From NCBI RefSeq assembly GCF_014641495.1, contig NZ_BMHV01000016.1:1-64000 (forward strand): 64,000 nucleotides of DNA, read 5' to 3'. Position numbers and translations under genes: made by a program. This DNA comes from Terasakiella brassicae (GTDB lineage: Bacteria; Pseudomonadota; Alphaproteobacteria; Rhodospirillales; Terasakiellaceae). Shown here one piece after another: positions 51,365 through 61,191 of the stretch (its first letter is position 1; every line of letters begins with the position of its first letter). Below the pieces are notes generated by a model. The model was not told the DNA's origin. It worked only from the letters and a program-made list of their open reading frames with translations, and ran no database searches.

Positions 51365-51667
51365 TTAACTTTGGTTAATTTTATCCCAACGAATTTCCTC
51401 GCGTGCGATTGATTCTTCCATAATATGACGATAGATTGATTCCGCCATGTCCGGGTCCATTGCATTTTCTTCCGCAAAATGGCGCACACGTTCCACAATA
51501 TATTCGATACGCGAGGGAATGCGGACATCCCCGCGCGTTTCTTTAAATTGTGCTGCCTGAAGCACATAGCCGATCCGTTCAGCAAGCAAATCGACGATAA
51601 TTTCGTCCAGGCGATCAATATTGTCGCGTACATCTTGCAAAGAATGACAGGTAACGGCTTTGGGCAT
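51365..51667 (-). CDS. Chorismate mutase, AroQ-type
   Basis: The 100-residue helical protein fits AroQ-class chorismate mutase: LQDVRDNIDRLDEIIVDLLAERIGYV has the R-x-x-I-D-x-x-D-x-x-I/L-x-x-L-x-x-R pattern, KETRGDVRIPSRIEYIVERVR follows (residues shown in part), and EESIAREEIRW closes it. It converts chorismate to prephenate for Phe and Tyr. A PchB-like lyase activity is possible in small AroQ proteins. It sits 23 bases after the gshA stop on the same strand, so a shared transcript is likely. Confidence 0.85.
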   Translation of the reverse strand: MPKAVTCHSLQDVRDNIDRLDEIIVDLLAERIGYVLQAAQFKETRGDVRIPSRIEYIVERVRHFAEENAMDPDMAESIYRHIMEESIAREEIRWDKINQS

Positions 51668-51690
51668 TTTAATCTCTTAGGCTATTCAAA

Positions 51691-53049
51691 TTAATAGGCG
51701 TGATCTTTAAAGACCTGATCAATATCACCTTTCCAGCGGGTTTCAAACTCTTTGAGCATAATTTCCGCCTGCGTTTGACCGGATTCCGCGATTGTGTAAA
51801 GCGGCTCAAGAAATTTACTTTCATCCTGACCCTGACTATTGACTACACCGCGACGTTTCAAACCGCCTTGAGCTATATCAAGCACATCCATGGCGATATC
51901 ACCAATGGTTTGTCCCTTAAATTCGGTATTCAAGGCCGTATAGGGGACACGTTCACGCAAATATTCATTATCGGCCAGTGACCAGTCTTTCACCAGTTGT
52001 TCCGCCTCGTCCAAGGCCTGATCATCATAAAGAAGACCCACCCAGAATGCCGGTAACGCGCACAGACGATTCCACGGCCCGCCATCGGCCCCGCGCATTT
52101 CCAGAAACTTTTTCAAACGGACTTCGGGAAAAGCCGTTGTCAGATGATCTTCCCAATCCTGTAGGGTGGCACGTTCCCCCGGCAAGGCGGGTAATTTTCC
52201 TGCCATAAAATCTTTAAACGACTGACCGGACGCATCAATATATTTACCGTCACGATAAACAAAATACATCGGCACATTCAGCATATAATCCACATAAGAT
52301 TCAAAGCCAAAACCGTCTTCAAAGACAAAAGGCAATGTTCCACAACGATCCGGGTCCGTATCCGTCCAGATATGGGAGCGGAAAGACAGCAGGCCATTGG
52401 GTTTGCCATTGCGAAACGGTGAATTTGCCCAAAGTGCGGTTGCAATCGGCTGCAAGGCAAGGGATGTACGGAACTTACGCACCATGTCTGTTTCAGAAGC
52501 AAAATCCAGATTAACCTGTACCGTACAGGTCGCCTTCATCATATCCAGACCAAGCGTGCCTTTTTTCGGCATATATTCGCGCATGATCTTGTAACGCCCC
52601 TTGGGCATCCACGGAATATCGTCTACCGACCATTTCGGCTGGTACCCCAATCCCAGAAAACTGACATCCAGTTCAGCCGCCACTTTTTTGGCCTGTTCCA
52701 AATGCGTCCCGACTTCTTTGCAGGTTTGGTGAATATTTTCCAGCGGTGCACCGGACAATTCAACCTGCCCCCCCGGTTCAAGGGTCACTGACGATCCGTC
52801 ATTGCCTTTCAGGGCAATGATATTGCCAGCCTCAAAGACGGGTTCCCATTCCGGGAACCGGGACATATTTTCCAACAGGGCGCGAACGGATTTTTCACCC
52901 TCATAGGGCAGTGTCCTTAGGGATTTCGTACAAAAGGCGAATTTTTCATGTTCCGTTCCGATCCGCCAATCGGATTTTGGTTTACAGCCGCTGGCAAGAT
53001 AGTCCACCAATTGTTGTTTATTGTCGACGACAACGGATTTGTTACCCAT
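51691..53049 (-). CDS. gshA: Glutamate-cysteine ligase GshA (alphaproteobacterial/plant type)
   Basis: The ATG at 53049 with AAGGA upstream gives 452 residues, the family length. It has RIGTEHEKFAF near the start, VTLEPGGQVELSGAP, MKATCTVQVNLDF and LPALPGERATLQDWEDHLTTAFPEVRLK (in part), all typical of the class with a plant homologue. It joins Glu and Cys in the first step of glutathione synthesis. gshB is not in the window. rsmE ends 28 bases upstream and the chorismate mutase gene follows, so the three may be an operon. Confidence 0.93.
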   Translation of the reverse strand: MGNKSVVVDNKQQLVDYLASGCKPKSDWRIGTEHEKFAFCTKSLRTLPYEGEKSVRALLENMSRFPEWEPVFEAGNIIALKGNDGSSVTLEPGGQVELSGAPLENIHQTCKEVGTHLEQAKKVAAELDVSFLGLGYQPKWSVDDIPWMPKGRYKIMREYMPKKGTLGLDMMKATCTVQVNLDFASETDMVRKFRTSLALQPIATALWANSPFRNGKPNGLLSFRSHIWTDTDPDRCGTLPFVFEDGFGFESYVDYMLNVPMYFVYRDGKYIDASGQSFKDFMAGKLPALPGERATLQDWEDHLTTAFPEVRLKKFLEMRGADGGPWNRLCALPAFWVGLLYDDQALDEAEQLVKDWSLADNEYLRERVPYTALNTEFKGQTIGDIAMDVLDIAQGGLKRRGVVNSQGQDESKFLEPLYTIAESGQTQAEIMLKEFETRWKGDIDQVFKDHAY

Positions 53050-53077
53050 TTCAGGTGTCCTTATCAAACTTCTTTTT

Positions 53078-53827
53078 TTATCTTTCCCGAAGTGGCGTTT
53101 GCCAATCTCCGAGGACGGATTGCCAACAGCTAAGTGCTGCCAAAGCAGCCGTATCGGCCCGTAAAATACGGGGTCCAATACTTAGCGGCGTAACAAACGG
53201 CAGTTTCAGCAAAAGGTCAAGTTCGGATGGATCGAAACCACCCTCCGGCCCCACCAAAATAGCAGCCGGTTCTTGTGAATCCGCATTCTGTAAGCCAAGA
53301 TTGATTGCCGGTGCCCCACCCTGTTCGTTCAACACGAAAAGTCTGCGTTCCTGCGGCCAATCTTTTATCAGCTGCGCCAAAGATACGGCTTCTTTTATAT
53401 CGGGAATGTTAAGTCGTTCACATTGTTCGGAGGCTTCGATCACTTGTGCGTGAAGTCGCTCCGTATTAATGCGCGAAGTGATGGTCCGCTGGGTAATCAC
53501 AGGAACGAGTGCGGCGACTCCCAACTCGGTTGCTTTTTCAACGACAAAATCCATACGTTGTTTTTTAATCGGCGCAAACACAAGCCAAAGATCGGGACAA
53601 CTATCCTGATCCCTTGTCTTATCCTCGATTTCGATCAAACATTTTTTCTTACGCGCAGAAACGATCCTTGCCTGCCATTCCCCATCACAGCCATTAAAAA
53701 CAGCCACGCGGTCTTTGACCTGCAATCGCATGACATTATTCACGTAATGGGCCTGGTCTTCGCGCAAATCCAGCTGATTGCCAGTTGCCAGATCCCCATC
53801 GATAAATAAACGGATAAGGTTCGCCAT
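53078..53827 (-). CDS. rsmE: 16S rRNA m3U1498 methyltransferase RsmE
   Basis: The ATG at 53827 gives 249 residues; the frame to 53884 adds an odd Trp-rich piece. The SPOUT-class enzyme has RLFIDGDLATG and HYVNNVMRLQVKDRV at the PUA-like N-terminus, KKQRMDFVVEKATELGV and EASEQCERLNIPDI in the middle, and the SAM-knot motifs LVGPEGGFDPSEL and LSIGPRILRADTAALAAL. It methylates U1498 of 16S rRNA at N3 in assembled small subunits. The N-terminus, trefoil knot and length all agree. Confidence 0.93.
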   Translation of the reverse strand: MANLIRLFIDGDLATGNQLDLREDQAHYVNNVMRLQVKDRVAVFNGCDGEWQARIVSARKKKCLIEIEDKTRDQDSCPDLWLVFAPIKKQRMDFVVEKATELGVAALVPVITQRTITSRINTERLHAQVIEASEQCERLNIPDIKEAVSLAQLIKDWPQERRLFVLNEQGGAPAINLGLQNADSQEPAAILVGPEGGFDPSELDLLLKLPFVTPLSIGPRILRADTAALAALSCWQSVLGDWQTPLRER

Positions 53828-53949
53828 CTCTTCCCAAAAAAGCCAAGCGGCCCACAGACATCCCCGTGAGCCGGACGCATTCAATAATTTTTTTATATCC
53901 CCAGCTGGTCACAAGACCAAGGGAAAAGCGTCATAAAAAGAAAGGCTTT

Positions 53950-54453
53950 TTAAGAACAGGCGTTGCGCATGGCTGCATAAGCCGCCGAAATCCCCTTCAG
54001 GGAGTAGGTATCCGTGGTTTTTGTCCCGCGTGTGGAAATACCAACGGCGTTCATGGTGGCGCCGGCTTTCATCATTTTGACCAAACGCTGATCATCTTTT
54101 GTTTCGTAGGTCCACGCCGTTTCGCCAGAAGCAAACAATTTGAAATTTGCGCTGCCAATCGTAACCTGAACATCCTTGGATTTATCCAGTGGATAGCCTT
54201 GGTGGAAGCTGACAACATCCTTCAGCCCTTCGGACTTGCGGATGGTCACCAGCACGTAGATGTCCCCGCGTTTGTCGGTATGGCTCGCCTTGGAAGGCAC
54301 AGATGCAATATAACAAACGGACGCATTGGATTTTTTATCCGCAAAAACATCCCAATCGCCTTGCGGACCCAAAAATTCAAAACCGGCAGCCTCTGCCGTC
54401 CATGAGAGCAGCAGTGCTGAAAGAAGCGTGAAAGTATAAGTAAAATGTCTCAT
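53950..54453 (-). CDS. Invasion-associated locus B (IalB)-like secreted protein
   Basis: The 167-residue protein has a signal peptide (about 1-22, FTLLSALLLSWTAEA) and a beta-rich body with GDWDVFADKKSNASVCYIAS, the spot seen in IalB family members, and DVQVTIGSANFKLFASGETAW. The conserved Cys and the last Cys (AMRNACS) may form a disulfide. IalB relates to host cell invasion in Bartonella, but the family is common in free-living alphaproteobacteria where the role is unknown. It lies 55 bases after the mutL stop on the same strand. Confidence 0.78.
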   Translation of the reverse strand: MRHFTYTFTLLSALLLSWTAEAAGFEFLGPQGDWDVFADKKSNASVCYIASVPSKASHTDKRGDIYVLVTIRKSEGLKDVVSFHQGYPLDKSKDVQVTIGSANFKLFASGETAWTYETKDDQRLVKMMKAGATMNAVGISTRGTKTTDTYSLKGISAAYAAMRNACS

Positions 54454-54508
54454 GGCTCTTATGCTGGCAAAAGACCCTTAACAAATTACAAAGATTCCAA
54501 AATTTTTT

Positions 54509-56368
54509 CTAACCACTGCGCCCGAATAACCGTTCGATATCCTTGAGTTTCAGCTCTACATAGGTCGGGCGACCATGTTTGCACTGACCGGAATGCGGTG
54601 TGATTTCCATTTCACGCAACAAGGCATTCATTTCATCCAGCGTTAAACGGCGCCCGGCACGAATGGACCCATGACAGGCCATTGATCCGCAAACATCCAT
54701 TAGGCGGTCGCGCAATGACATGGCTTCGTCAACCTCCGTCAGACTATCGGCAACATCTTTGACCAATCCTTGAATATCCACCTTCGCCCCGAGCATGGCG
54801 GGAATTTCACGCACAACCACCGTCCCGGAGCCAAAGTTTTCAATCACCAGTCCCAATTCTTCCAATTCTGTCGCACGGGCAACCAGACGATCGGCATCAA
54901 CCATGTCCAGTTCCACCACTTCGGGGATCAACAAGCCTTGACGTTTAACGCCTGTGGCTTCCAGATCTTTTTTAATACGCTCATAGACCAGACGTTCATG
55001 GGCAGCGTGTTGATCCACCATAATAATGGCATCCCCGCTTTGGGCGACAATATAGGTTTCATGTAACTGTGCACGCGCCACACCCAAGGGATATTGTTCC
55101 CCCGTAATATCATAATCTGCATCGGACGATTCGCGCCGATTGGCTTGAAGGGGGGCATCCAGCCCGCTTAAGGGGGCCTGAAACTGTGCCGCTGCCTCGC
55201 GCAAACCTTCGCTGGGTGGGGGCATCGGATTATAATGGGAAAAACCGCTACTCGTGCCTTTGGATGTAATCGCACGCGCCATTTCGACGGTGGCCGGATC
55301 CATTTCACGCATGTACGGGGCTTGCATGGCGGCCAGTGCATCTTCAGCCACCGTGCTAGACGCCAAATGTCCCGCCCCGTTCAAGGCTTGTCGCAAGGCG
55401 CTGACAATCAGACCGCGCACCCCTTGAGCATCGCGAAACCGCACTTCAGCCTTGGCCGGATGGACGTTGACGTCCACCGCACGCGGTGGCAATTCGATAA
55501 ACAAGGCCAATAGCGGATGACGGTCATGGGCCAAAAAATCACGATAAGCCCCGCGCACGGCCCCATAAAGCTGCTTATCTTTCACCGGACGACCATTTAC
55601 GAAGAAAAATTGCAACGCATTATTGCCCCGGTTCAGCGTTGGCAGGCTGACATGCCCGGTCAAACGGACATTGTCGCGTTCTGCATCAATCACAACAGAA
55701 TTATTCCCAAATTCACGGCCCATAATGGCGCGCAATCGATCCAGCATGGCTGCAAATAACTCACCCTGACTGGAGGGCAAATTTAAAAGGGTGCGCACAC
55801 CATCGCTGAGGGTAAAGGCAATCTCAGGGTGGCACATGGCCAGACGTTTCAGCATATCAATGCCGTGATTTAATTCCGTACGCGGCGCTTTTAAAAATTT
55901 CAGGCGCGCCGGTGTTGCAAAAAACAAATCACGCACTTCCACACGTGTCCCTTGGGCATGGGCAGCCGGTTCCGGTCCGTCGACCTCGCCGCCTTCCACA
56001 CGGATACACCAGCCGTTTTCGCTGTCTTTGTTACGCGACGTAATCGACATCCGCGCCACAGATCCGATTGACGGTAAGGCCTCTCCCCTAAAACCCAATG
56101 TGGCGATATTGAATAAATCTTCATCCGGGATTTTCGAGGTTGCATGACGCTGCACCGCCAGTTCCAATTCATCCGCATCCATCCCGGACCCGTTATCACT
56201 GACCGATAAAAGAACGCGTCCACCTTCTTTCATAACCACGTCAATTCGGGTGGCCCCGGCATCAATGGCATTTTCCACCAGTTCTTTCATGGCAGAGGCC
56301 GGACGTTCCACAACCTCCCCGGCGGCAATTTGGTTGATCAGGGTTTGCGGCAGAAGGCGGATGCCCAT
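54509..56368 (-). CDS. mutL: DNA mismatch repair protein MutL
   Basis: The ATG at 56368 with AAGGA 9 bases upstream gives 619 residues; the longer frame to 56425 runs into pgi. The GHKL ATPase has IAAGEVVERPASAMKELVENAIDAGA (E/N and D residues, in part), DNGSGM and TLGFRGEALPSI. The C-terminus has DQHAAHERLVYE, which fits the DQHA-x2-E-x4-E endonuclease motif, and QCKHGRPTYVEL. MutL with this motif nicks DNA itself in organisms without MutH. Its start overlaps the pgi stop by one base (TGATG), so translation may be coupled. Confidence 0.95.
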   Translation of the reverse strand: MGIRLLPQTLINQIAAGEVVERPASAMKELVENAIDAGATRIDVVMKEGGRVLLSVSDNGSGMDADELELAVQRHATSKIPDEDLFNIATLGFRGEALPSIGSVARMSITSRNKDSENGWCIRVEGGEVDGPEPAAHAQGTRVEVRDLFFATPARLKFLKAPRTELNHGIDMLKRLAMCHPEIAFTLSDGVRTLLNLPSSQGELFAAMLDRLRAIMGREFGNNSVVIDAERDNVRLTGHVSLPTLNRGNNALQFFFVNGRPVKDKQLYGAVRGAYRDFLAHDRHPLLALFIELPPRAVDVNVHPAKAEVRFRDAQGVRGLIVSALRQALNGAGHLASSTVAEDALAAMQAPYMREMDPATVEMARAITSKGTSSGFSHYNPMPPPSEGLREAAAQFQAPLSGLDAPLQANRRESSDADYDITGEQYPLGVARAQLHETYIVAQSGDAIIMVDQHAAHERLVYERIKKDLEATGVKRQGLLIPEVVELDMVDADRLVARATELEELGLVIENFGSGTVVVREIPAMLGAKVDIQGLVKDVADSLTEVDEAMSLRDRLMDVCGSMACHGSIRAGRRLTLDEMNALLREMEITPHSGQCKHGRPTYVELKLKDIERLFGRSG

Positions 56369-58017
56369 CAATCGTATTCCTTCTTCAACAGTTTCATATA
56401 TTTCAACAAGCCTTGCGTCGAACAATCATTGCCCATAATCGGGGCTTCCCCGGTAATTTGCGGGGCGAGATCACGGGCCAATTCTTTCCCCAACTGCACC
56501 CCCCATTGGTCAAATGAATTGATATTCCAGACGACCCCCTGCACAAAGATTTTATGTTCATAAAGGGCCAGTAATTGTCCGATTGTGAACGGCGTAATCA
56601 ACGGCAAAACCAGCGAATTGGTCGGCTTATTACCGGGAAAGGTCATATGGGGGGCCAATTGATCAATCCGTTCGGCACTCACCCCTTTTTTCTTGAGTTG
56701 TGCGCGAACTTCTTTTTCTGTCTTCCCCCACATCAAGGCTTTGGTCTGCCCCAAAAAATTGGACAACAAAATCGTCTGATGATCCCGCAAGGGGTGATGA
56801 TTATTCGCCACCCCGATAAAATCCATCGACACATCCCATTTGCCTTGATGCAACAGCTGAAAGAACGAATGCTGCGCATTGGTGCCGGCATGCCCAAACA
56901 CAATCGGACCTGTTTGATAATCCACCGGACGACCCTGTAGATCAACCCGCTTGCCATTACTTTCCATATCCACCTGTTGCAGATATTGCGGAAAACGCGT
57001 CAGATACTGGTCATAGGGTAAAACCGCGTGCGTGGACCAACCAAAGAAATTTGCATACCATACCCCCAGCATCGCCATAATAATCGGGATATTATGTTCG
57101 ATGGGGGAGGTCCGAAAATGTTCATCCATCGCAAATGCCCCTTCGAGCATTTCCTCAAACTTATCCATGCCCAACACCAGCGCAATCGCCAGACCGATCG
57201 CTGACCATGTGGAATAACGTCCCCCGACCCAATCCCAAAACGGAAACATGTAATCGGTATCAATCCCGAAATCACAGACTTTCTCTTCGTTGGTGGAGAC
57301 CGCAACAAAATGATGGCGCACCGCGTCAGTGCCTAACTTCTTAATCAACCAGGTGCGCGCGGATGTCGCATTCAGCAAGGTTTCCTGTGTGGTGAAACTT
57401 TTGGATGACACAATAAACAAGGTGGTTTCTGCATCCAGTCCACGTAGGGTTTCTACAAGGTGAGAACTGTCAACGTTGGAAATAAAACGCGGTGTCAGAT
57501 CATCGCTTTGATAGCTACGCAATGCCTGCAAAGCCATAATCACACCCAAGTCAGATCCGCCGATCCCGATATTGACGATGGTACGAATGCGTTTTCCGGT
57601 TACACCACGCCAACGCCCTTCGCGCACATCATCGCAAAAATGGCGCATTTTTTCCAAAACGGCCCGGACCTCGGGCATGACATCGTGACCATCCACAATC
57701 ATCGCCCGATCGGAACGATTACGCAGGGCGACATGGTAAACCGCACGGTCTTCCGTTGTATTGATATGTGCGCCATTGAACATACGGTCGCGGGCTTCTT
57801 CCACGCCGCAAGAACGCGCGAGATCCCCCAACAAGCCCATTGTTTTTTCAGTAATGCGGTTTTTGGAATAATCCAGTAACAACCCGCTGGATCGTTCGGA
57901 AAACCGTTCAAAACGGCCTCGGTCCTTTTTGAACAAGTCGCGCATATGCACGTCCTTGATCTCTTGATGATGATCCAAAAGGGCTTGCCATGCCGGGCTA
58001 TCTGTCAGGGCGCTCAT
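56368..58017 (-). CDS. pgi: Glucose-6-phosphate isomerase Pgi
   Basis: The 549-residue enzyme has the PGI signatures GIGGSDLGVIMALQAL, FISNVDSSHLVETL, SSKSFTTQETLLNA and the second signature FDQWGVQLGKELA. Catalytic Glu and His lie in the usual VDMESNGKRVD and GTNAQHSFFQLLHQG contexts. It interconverts glucose and fructose 6-phosphate. Length is normal for the long bacterial type. It is upstream of mutL with a shared base at the stop-start. Confidence 0.95.
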   Translation of the reverse strand: MSALTDSPAWQALLDHHQEIKDVHMRDLFKKDRGRFERFSERSSGLLLDYSKNRITEKTMGLLGDLARSCGVEEARDRMFNGAHINTTEDRAVYHVALRNRSDRAMIVDGHDVMPEVRAVLEKMRHFCDDVREGRWRGVTGKRIRTIVNIGIGGSDLGVIMALQALRSYQSDDLTPRFISNVDSSHLVETLRGLDAETTLFIVSSKSFTTQETLLNATSARTWLIKKLGTDAVRHHFVAVSTNEEKVCDFGIDTDYMFPFWDWVGGRYSTWSAIGLAIALVLGMDKFEEMLEGAFAMDEHFRTSPIEHNIPIIMAMLGVWYANFFGWSTHAVLPYDQYLTRFPQYLQQVDMESNGKRVDLQGRPVDYQTGPIVFGHAGTNAQHSFFQLLHQGKWDVSMDFIGVANNHHPLRDHQTILLSNFLGQTKALMWGKTEKEVRAQLKKKGVSAERIDQLAPHMTFPGNKPTNSLVLPLITPFTIGQLLALYEHKIFVQGVVWNINSFDQWGVQLGKELARDLAPQITGEAPIMGNDCSTQGLLKYMKLLKKEYD

Positions 58018-58053
58018 GAAAAAATCGTCTTGTTTGCTGTCTAAAAAAACACC

Positions 58054-61000
58054 CTAGACGTTTTTTTTCAAAAAAGGAATCCCCGATCTCATAGATTTCA
58101 GGTCTTCCAATACCGCCAGCAACGCGGGAATAACGACCAGAACCAACAAAGTTGCCACCATCAGGCCGAAAACCATCGTAATCGCCATTGGTATTAAGAA
58201 TTGCGCCTGCAAACTGGTTTCAAACATCAAAGGGGTCAGCCCGCCAATCGTCGTGGCGGAGGTCAAAATAACAGCACGCAACCGTTCAATCGTGCCCCGC
58301 GCAATCGCCGTCATTGCCTCTTCGCCCATATCCTGATGTTCTTTCACTGTGGATACCAGAATAATGGAATCGTTCACCACAATGCCACTTAAGCCGACCA
58401 AGGCCACAAGACTGAGGATCGTCAAATCATATCCCATGATCAAATGACCGAAAGCGGCCCCGACAAAACCAAACGGGATAACCGACATCACCACAATCGG
58501 TTTGGAATAACTGGCAAAGACCCATGCTAAAATAATATAAATCGCACTGAAGCCGACAATTACACCGCTTAACATATCGCCAAAGGTCCGTTGCGTTTCT
58601 TCCGCCTTGCCGGCAAATTCGATTTCCACCTTATGTTTGGCCGCGATTTGATCCACGTCATCGCGCTGTAATGCTTCCATAATGCGCCCGGTGCTGGTTG
58701 CCGATTTATTCAATTCCCCCGTGATGGAAACCTGACGGGTGCCATCTTCGCGTTTTACAGTCGCAAACCCGGTTTTTGTGCGCAGGCGAACCACTTGGGT
58801 CAAGGGCACTTCTGCCCCTGAAGGACTGCGCAGGTATAAGCCATCCAAATCGGTTTCATTGATATGATTGCGATCAAACTGGACGCGGATCAAAACCTCT
58901 TCATCCCCGCGTGGAAAACGCTTCGCCACCGCACCGTCAAAATTGTCCCGCACCTGTCGGGCCACATCCTGTGTGGTAAAGCCCAAGGCCTGCCCATGCG
59001 GTGTCAGTTCCAGAATGGCTTCTTCCTTGCCATAAGGCAGGTCGTCTTCAATCGCCGAAATACCGGGATAACGTTTTAGCAAATCCATCACCTCATTGGA
59101 GGCCTGTTTCAACCCGTAAATATCGTCGCCATTGATCCGAATATCCACATCCCGTCCCGGTGGTCCCGCTTGAACCGGGATCAGGGTCAATTTGATCAAC
59201 CCCGGTTTTTCATCCAGTCTTTCACGCCATAAATCCAAGAACGTTGCCGTGCGAATATCGCGCTTGTCTGAGGAAACAAGTTCAACATAGACCCCGCCCA
59301 GATGATCACTGCCCAGACTGTTCTTGCCGCCAATGCCACCGCTGGCGGATGTTTTGGTCCCCACCTTCGTGACATGGGCGACAATCAATTTACCGCCCAG
59401 TTCCTCGTTGGCAGCAAACATGGCGCGTTCCAACTCATCCACCATAATCTGTGTTTGCCCACGCGGTGTCCCGGCAACCATTTCCACATTGGCAAAAATC
59501 CGTTCGGCTTCCGGTCCCTTAAAGAACTGAAAACCGACACGACCACCAACCAGTAAACCAACGGCAATAATTAAAGAGGCAACGGCAATTGCCAATGTCC
59601 CATACCGGTATTCCAAAACCCAAGCCACCAAGCGGGCAAAATGTTCATCGCGAAACCGATTGAACCTTGTATTAAAGGCTTTGCGAAAACCGTTGGCTTC
59701 TTCCGGCTTGCCTTTCAAGGCATGGCGCATATGACCGGGCAAAACGAGGAAACATTCGATTAAGCTGGCAATAATCACCGCGATTGAAACAAACGGGATC
59801 GCGGCAATAATCTGCCCCATAATATCGGAAATGGCCAACAGCGGCATAAAGGCCGCAATGGTTGTCAGGGATGACGCAAAAACAGGGGTCAGCATACGCA
59901 GTGCCCCGCCTTCAGCCGCTTCTGCCGGGGACAGGCCGCGTCTGCGCAATGTTTCGGAATGTTCCCCCACCACAATGGCATCATCCACCACAATCCCGAT
60001 GGCCATGATCAGTCCGAACAGACTGACCATATTGATGGTTTGCCCGGACAGTTCCATCACAAACATGGTCGCCAACAACGAAACCGGAATGCCCGCTGCC
60101 ACCCAAAACGCCACGCGAGTATTTAAAAACAAAAACAAAATCGTCAGAACAAGGATCAAACCGCTAAGACCATTTTCCAATAACAGATCAATGCGGTCCT
60201 TAATCAGATTGGCCTGAATTTCGTACTGGTCCAAACGCAGATTTGGGGGCAGGGTGGGACGAACATCGTTCAAAAATTTTGTAACAATTTTATCGACATC
60301 CAATGCATCCGCCGTTGTCGCCCGTTTGACCAATAATTCAACCGCACGCGTTTGATTGAAACGGACTTCAACCCCATCGGCGTCAAACTGTTCACTGACG
60401 CGGGCAATATCGGATAATTTAATCTTTTCACCGTTTTCCCGCGCACGTACCTCAATTTGTGCCACACCCTCAGCTGTTTTGACTTCCCCCAATCCGCGAA
60501 TTTGTTTGGCTTGTATCCCACCAGTTTCACCCGCCGGAATATCCTGTGAAATCTGTTTGATCCGCTGTGCAATATCATCAATGCTCAAATCCAGTCGCCG
60601 CAATGTTTCCGGCAGAACATCCACCCAAATTTCTTCATCGCGGGCGCCTGCCAAATCAACCTTGTCAACGCCACGTTCCAGCAATTCATCGCGTAAGCCT
60701 TTGGCAATCGCTTTCAAGGCAGACTCGGGATACGGACCACTGACCAGTAAACGGGTAATCGGCTCGTAACGCACAACGCGGTTGATCACAGGTTTTTCGC
60801 TGTCTTCGGGCAAGGTGGTGACCCCGCCAACCGCCGTTTCCACATTAGAAAGCGCGGTCTGCATTTCGGTTCCAGCCTCAAATTCAATGGAAATAGAGGC
60901 CAGCCCCTCATTCGAGGTTGATTTCACATGTTTGACACTGTCCAGAAAACGCAGTTCCGGTTCCAATGCCTGTATAATATTGGAATCGACATCTTCCGCG

Positions 61001-61191
61001 CCCGCCCCGGACCATTTCACCGAAACCGTGACAACATCAATCCCGAAATTGGGGAAAAACTGAACATTCAGGCGCATTAACGAGACAACGCCAAGCAACA
61101 GCATCAACAACATCAACAAGTTTGGTGCGGTTCGATGACGCGCAAACAAACTGACCGGGTTAAAACGGCTTTCATTATGGCCCATCGTCAT
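58054..61191 (-). CDS. RND-family efflux pump, inner-membrane permease
   Basis: The ATG at 61191 overlaps the adaptor stop (ATGA) and gives 1045 residues. It has twelve membrane helices in two halves. FFPNFGIDVVTVSVKWSGAGAEDV (in part), the central GLIMAIGIVVDDAIVVGEH with the intramembrane acidic pair (DD) and the second-half VALVGLSGIVVNDSIILV are the expected RND motifs. The class with AxxxxxVN...D is the HAE1-type hydrophobe and amphiphile exporter. It would export drugs or lipids with the MFP partner and an outer-membrane channel encoded elsewhere. Substrate unknown. Confidence 0.92.
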   Translation of the reverse strand: MTMGHNESRFNPVSLFARHRTAPNLLMLLMLLLGVVSLMRLNVQFFPNFGIDVVTVSVKWSGAGAEDVDSNIIQALEPELRFLDSVKHVKSTSNEGLASISIEFEAGTEMQTALSNVETAVGGVTTLPEDSEKPVINRVVRYEPITRLLVSGPYPESALKAIAKGLRDELLERGVDKVDLAGARDEEIWVDVLPETLRRLDLSIDDIAQRIKQISQDIPAGETGGIQAKQIRGLGEVKTAEGVAQIEVRARENGEKIKLSDIARVSEQFDADGVEVRFNQTRAVELLVKRATTADALDVDKIVTKFLNDVRPTLPPNLRLDQYEIQANLIKDRIDLLLENGLSGLILVLTILFLFLNTRVAFWVAAGIPVSLLATMFVMELSGQTINMVSLFGLIMAIGIVVDDAIVVGEHSETLRRRGLSPAEAAEGGALRMLTPVFASSLTTIAAFMPLLAISDIMGQIIAAIPFVSIAVIIASLIECFLVLPGHMRHALKGKPEEANGFRKAFNTRFNRFRDEHFARLVAWVLEYRYGTLAIAVASLIIAVGLLVGGRVGFQFFKGPEAERIFANVEMVAGTPRGQTQIMVDELERAMFAANEELGGKLIVAHVTKVGTKTSASGGIGGKNSLGSDHLGGVYVELVSSDKRDIRTATFLDLWRERLDEKPGLIKLTLIPVQAGPPGRDVDIRINGDDIYGLKQASNEVMDLLKRYPGISAIEDDLPYGKEEAILELTPHGQALGFTTQDVARQVRDNFDGAVAKRFPRGDEEVLIRVQFDRNHINETDLDGLYLRSPSGAEVPLTQVVRLRTKTGFATVKREDGTRQVSITGELNKSATSTGRIMEALQRDDVDQIAAKHKVEIEFAGKAEETQRTFGDMLSGVIVGFSAIYIILAWVFASYSKPIVVMSVIPFGFVGAAFGHLIMGYDLTILSLVALVGLSGIVVNDSIILVSTVKEHQDMGEEAMTAIARGTIERLRAVILTSATTIGGLTPLMFETSLQAQFLIPMAITMVFGLMVATLLVLVVIPALLAVLEDLKSMRSGIPFLKKNV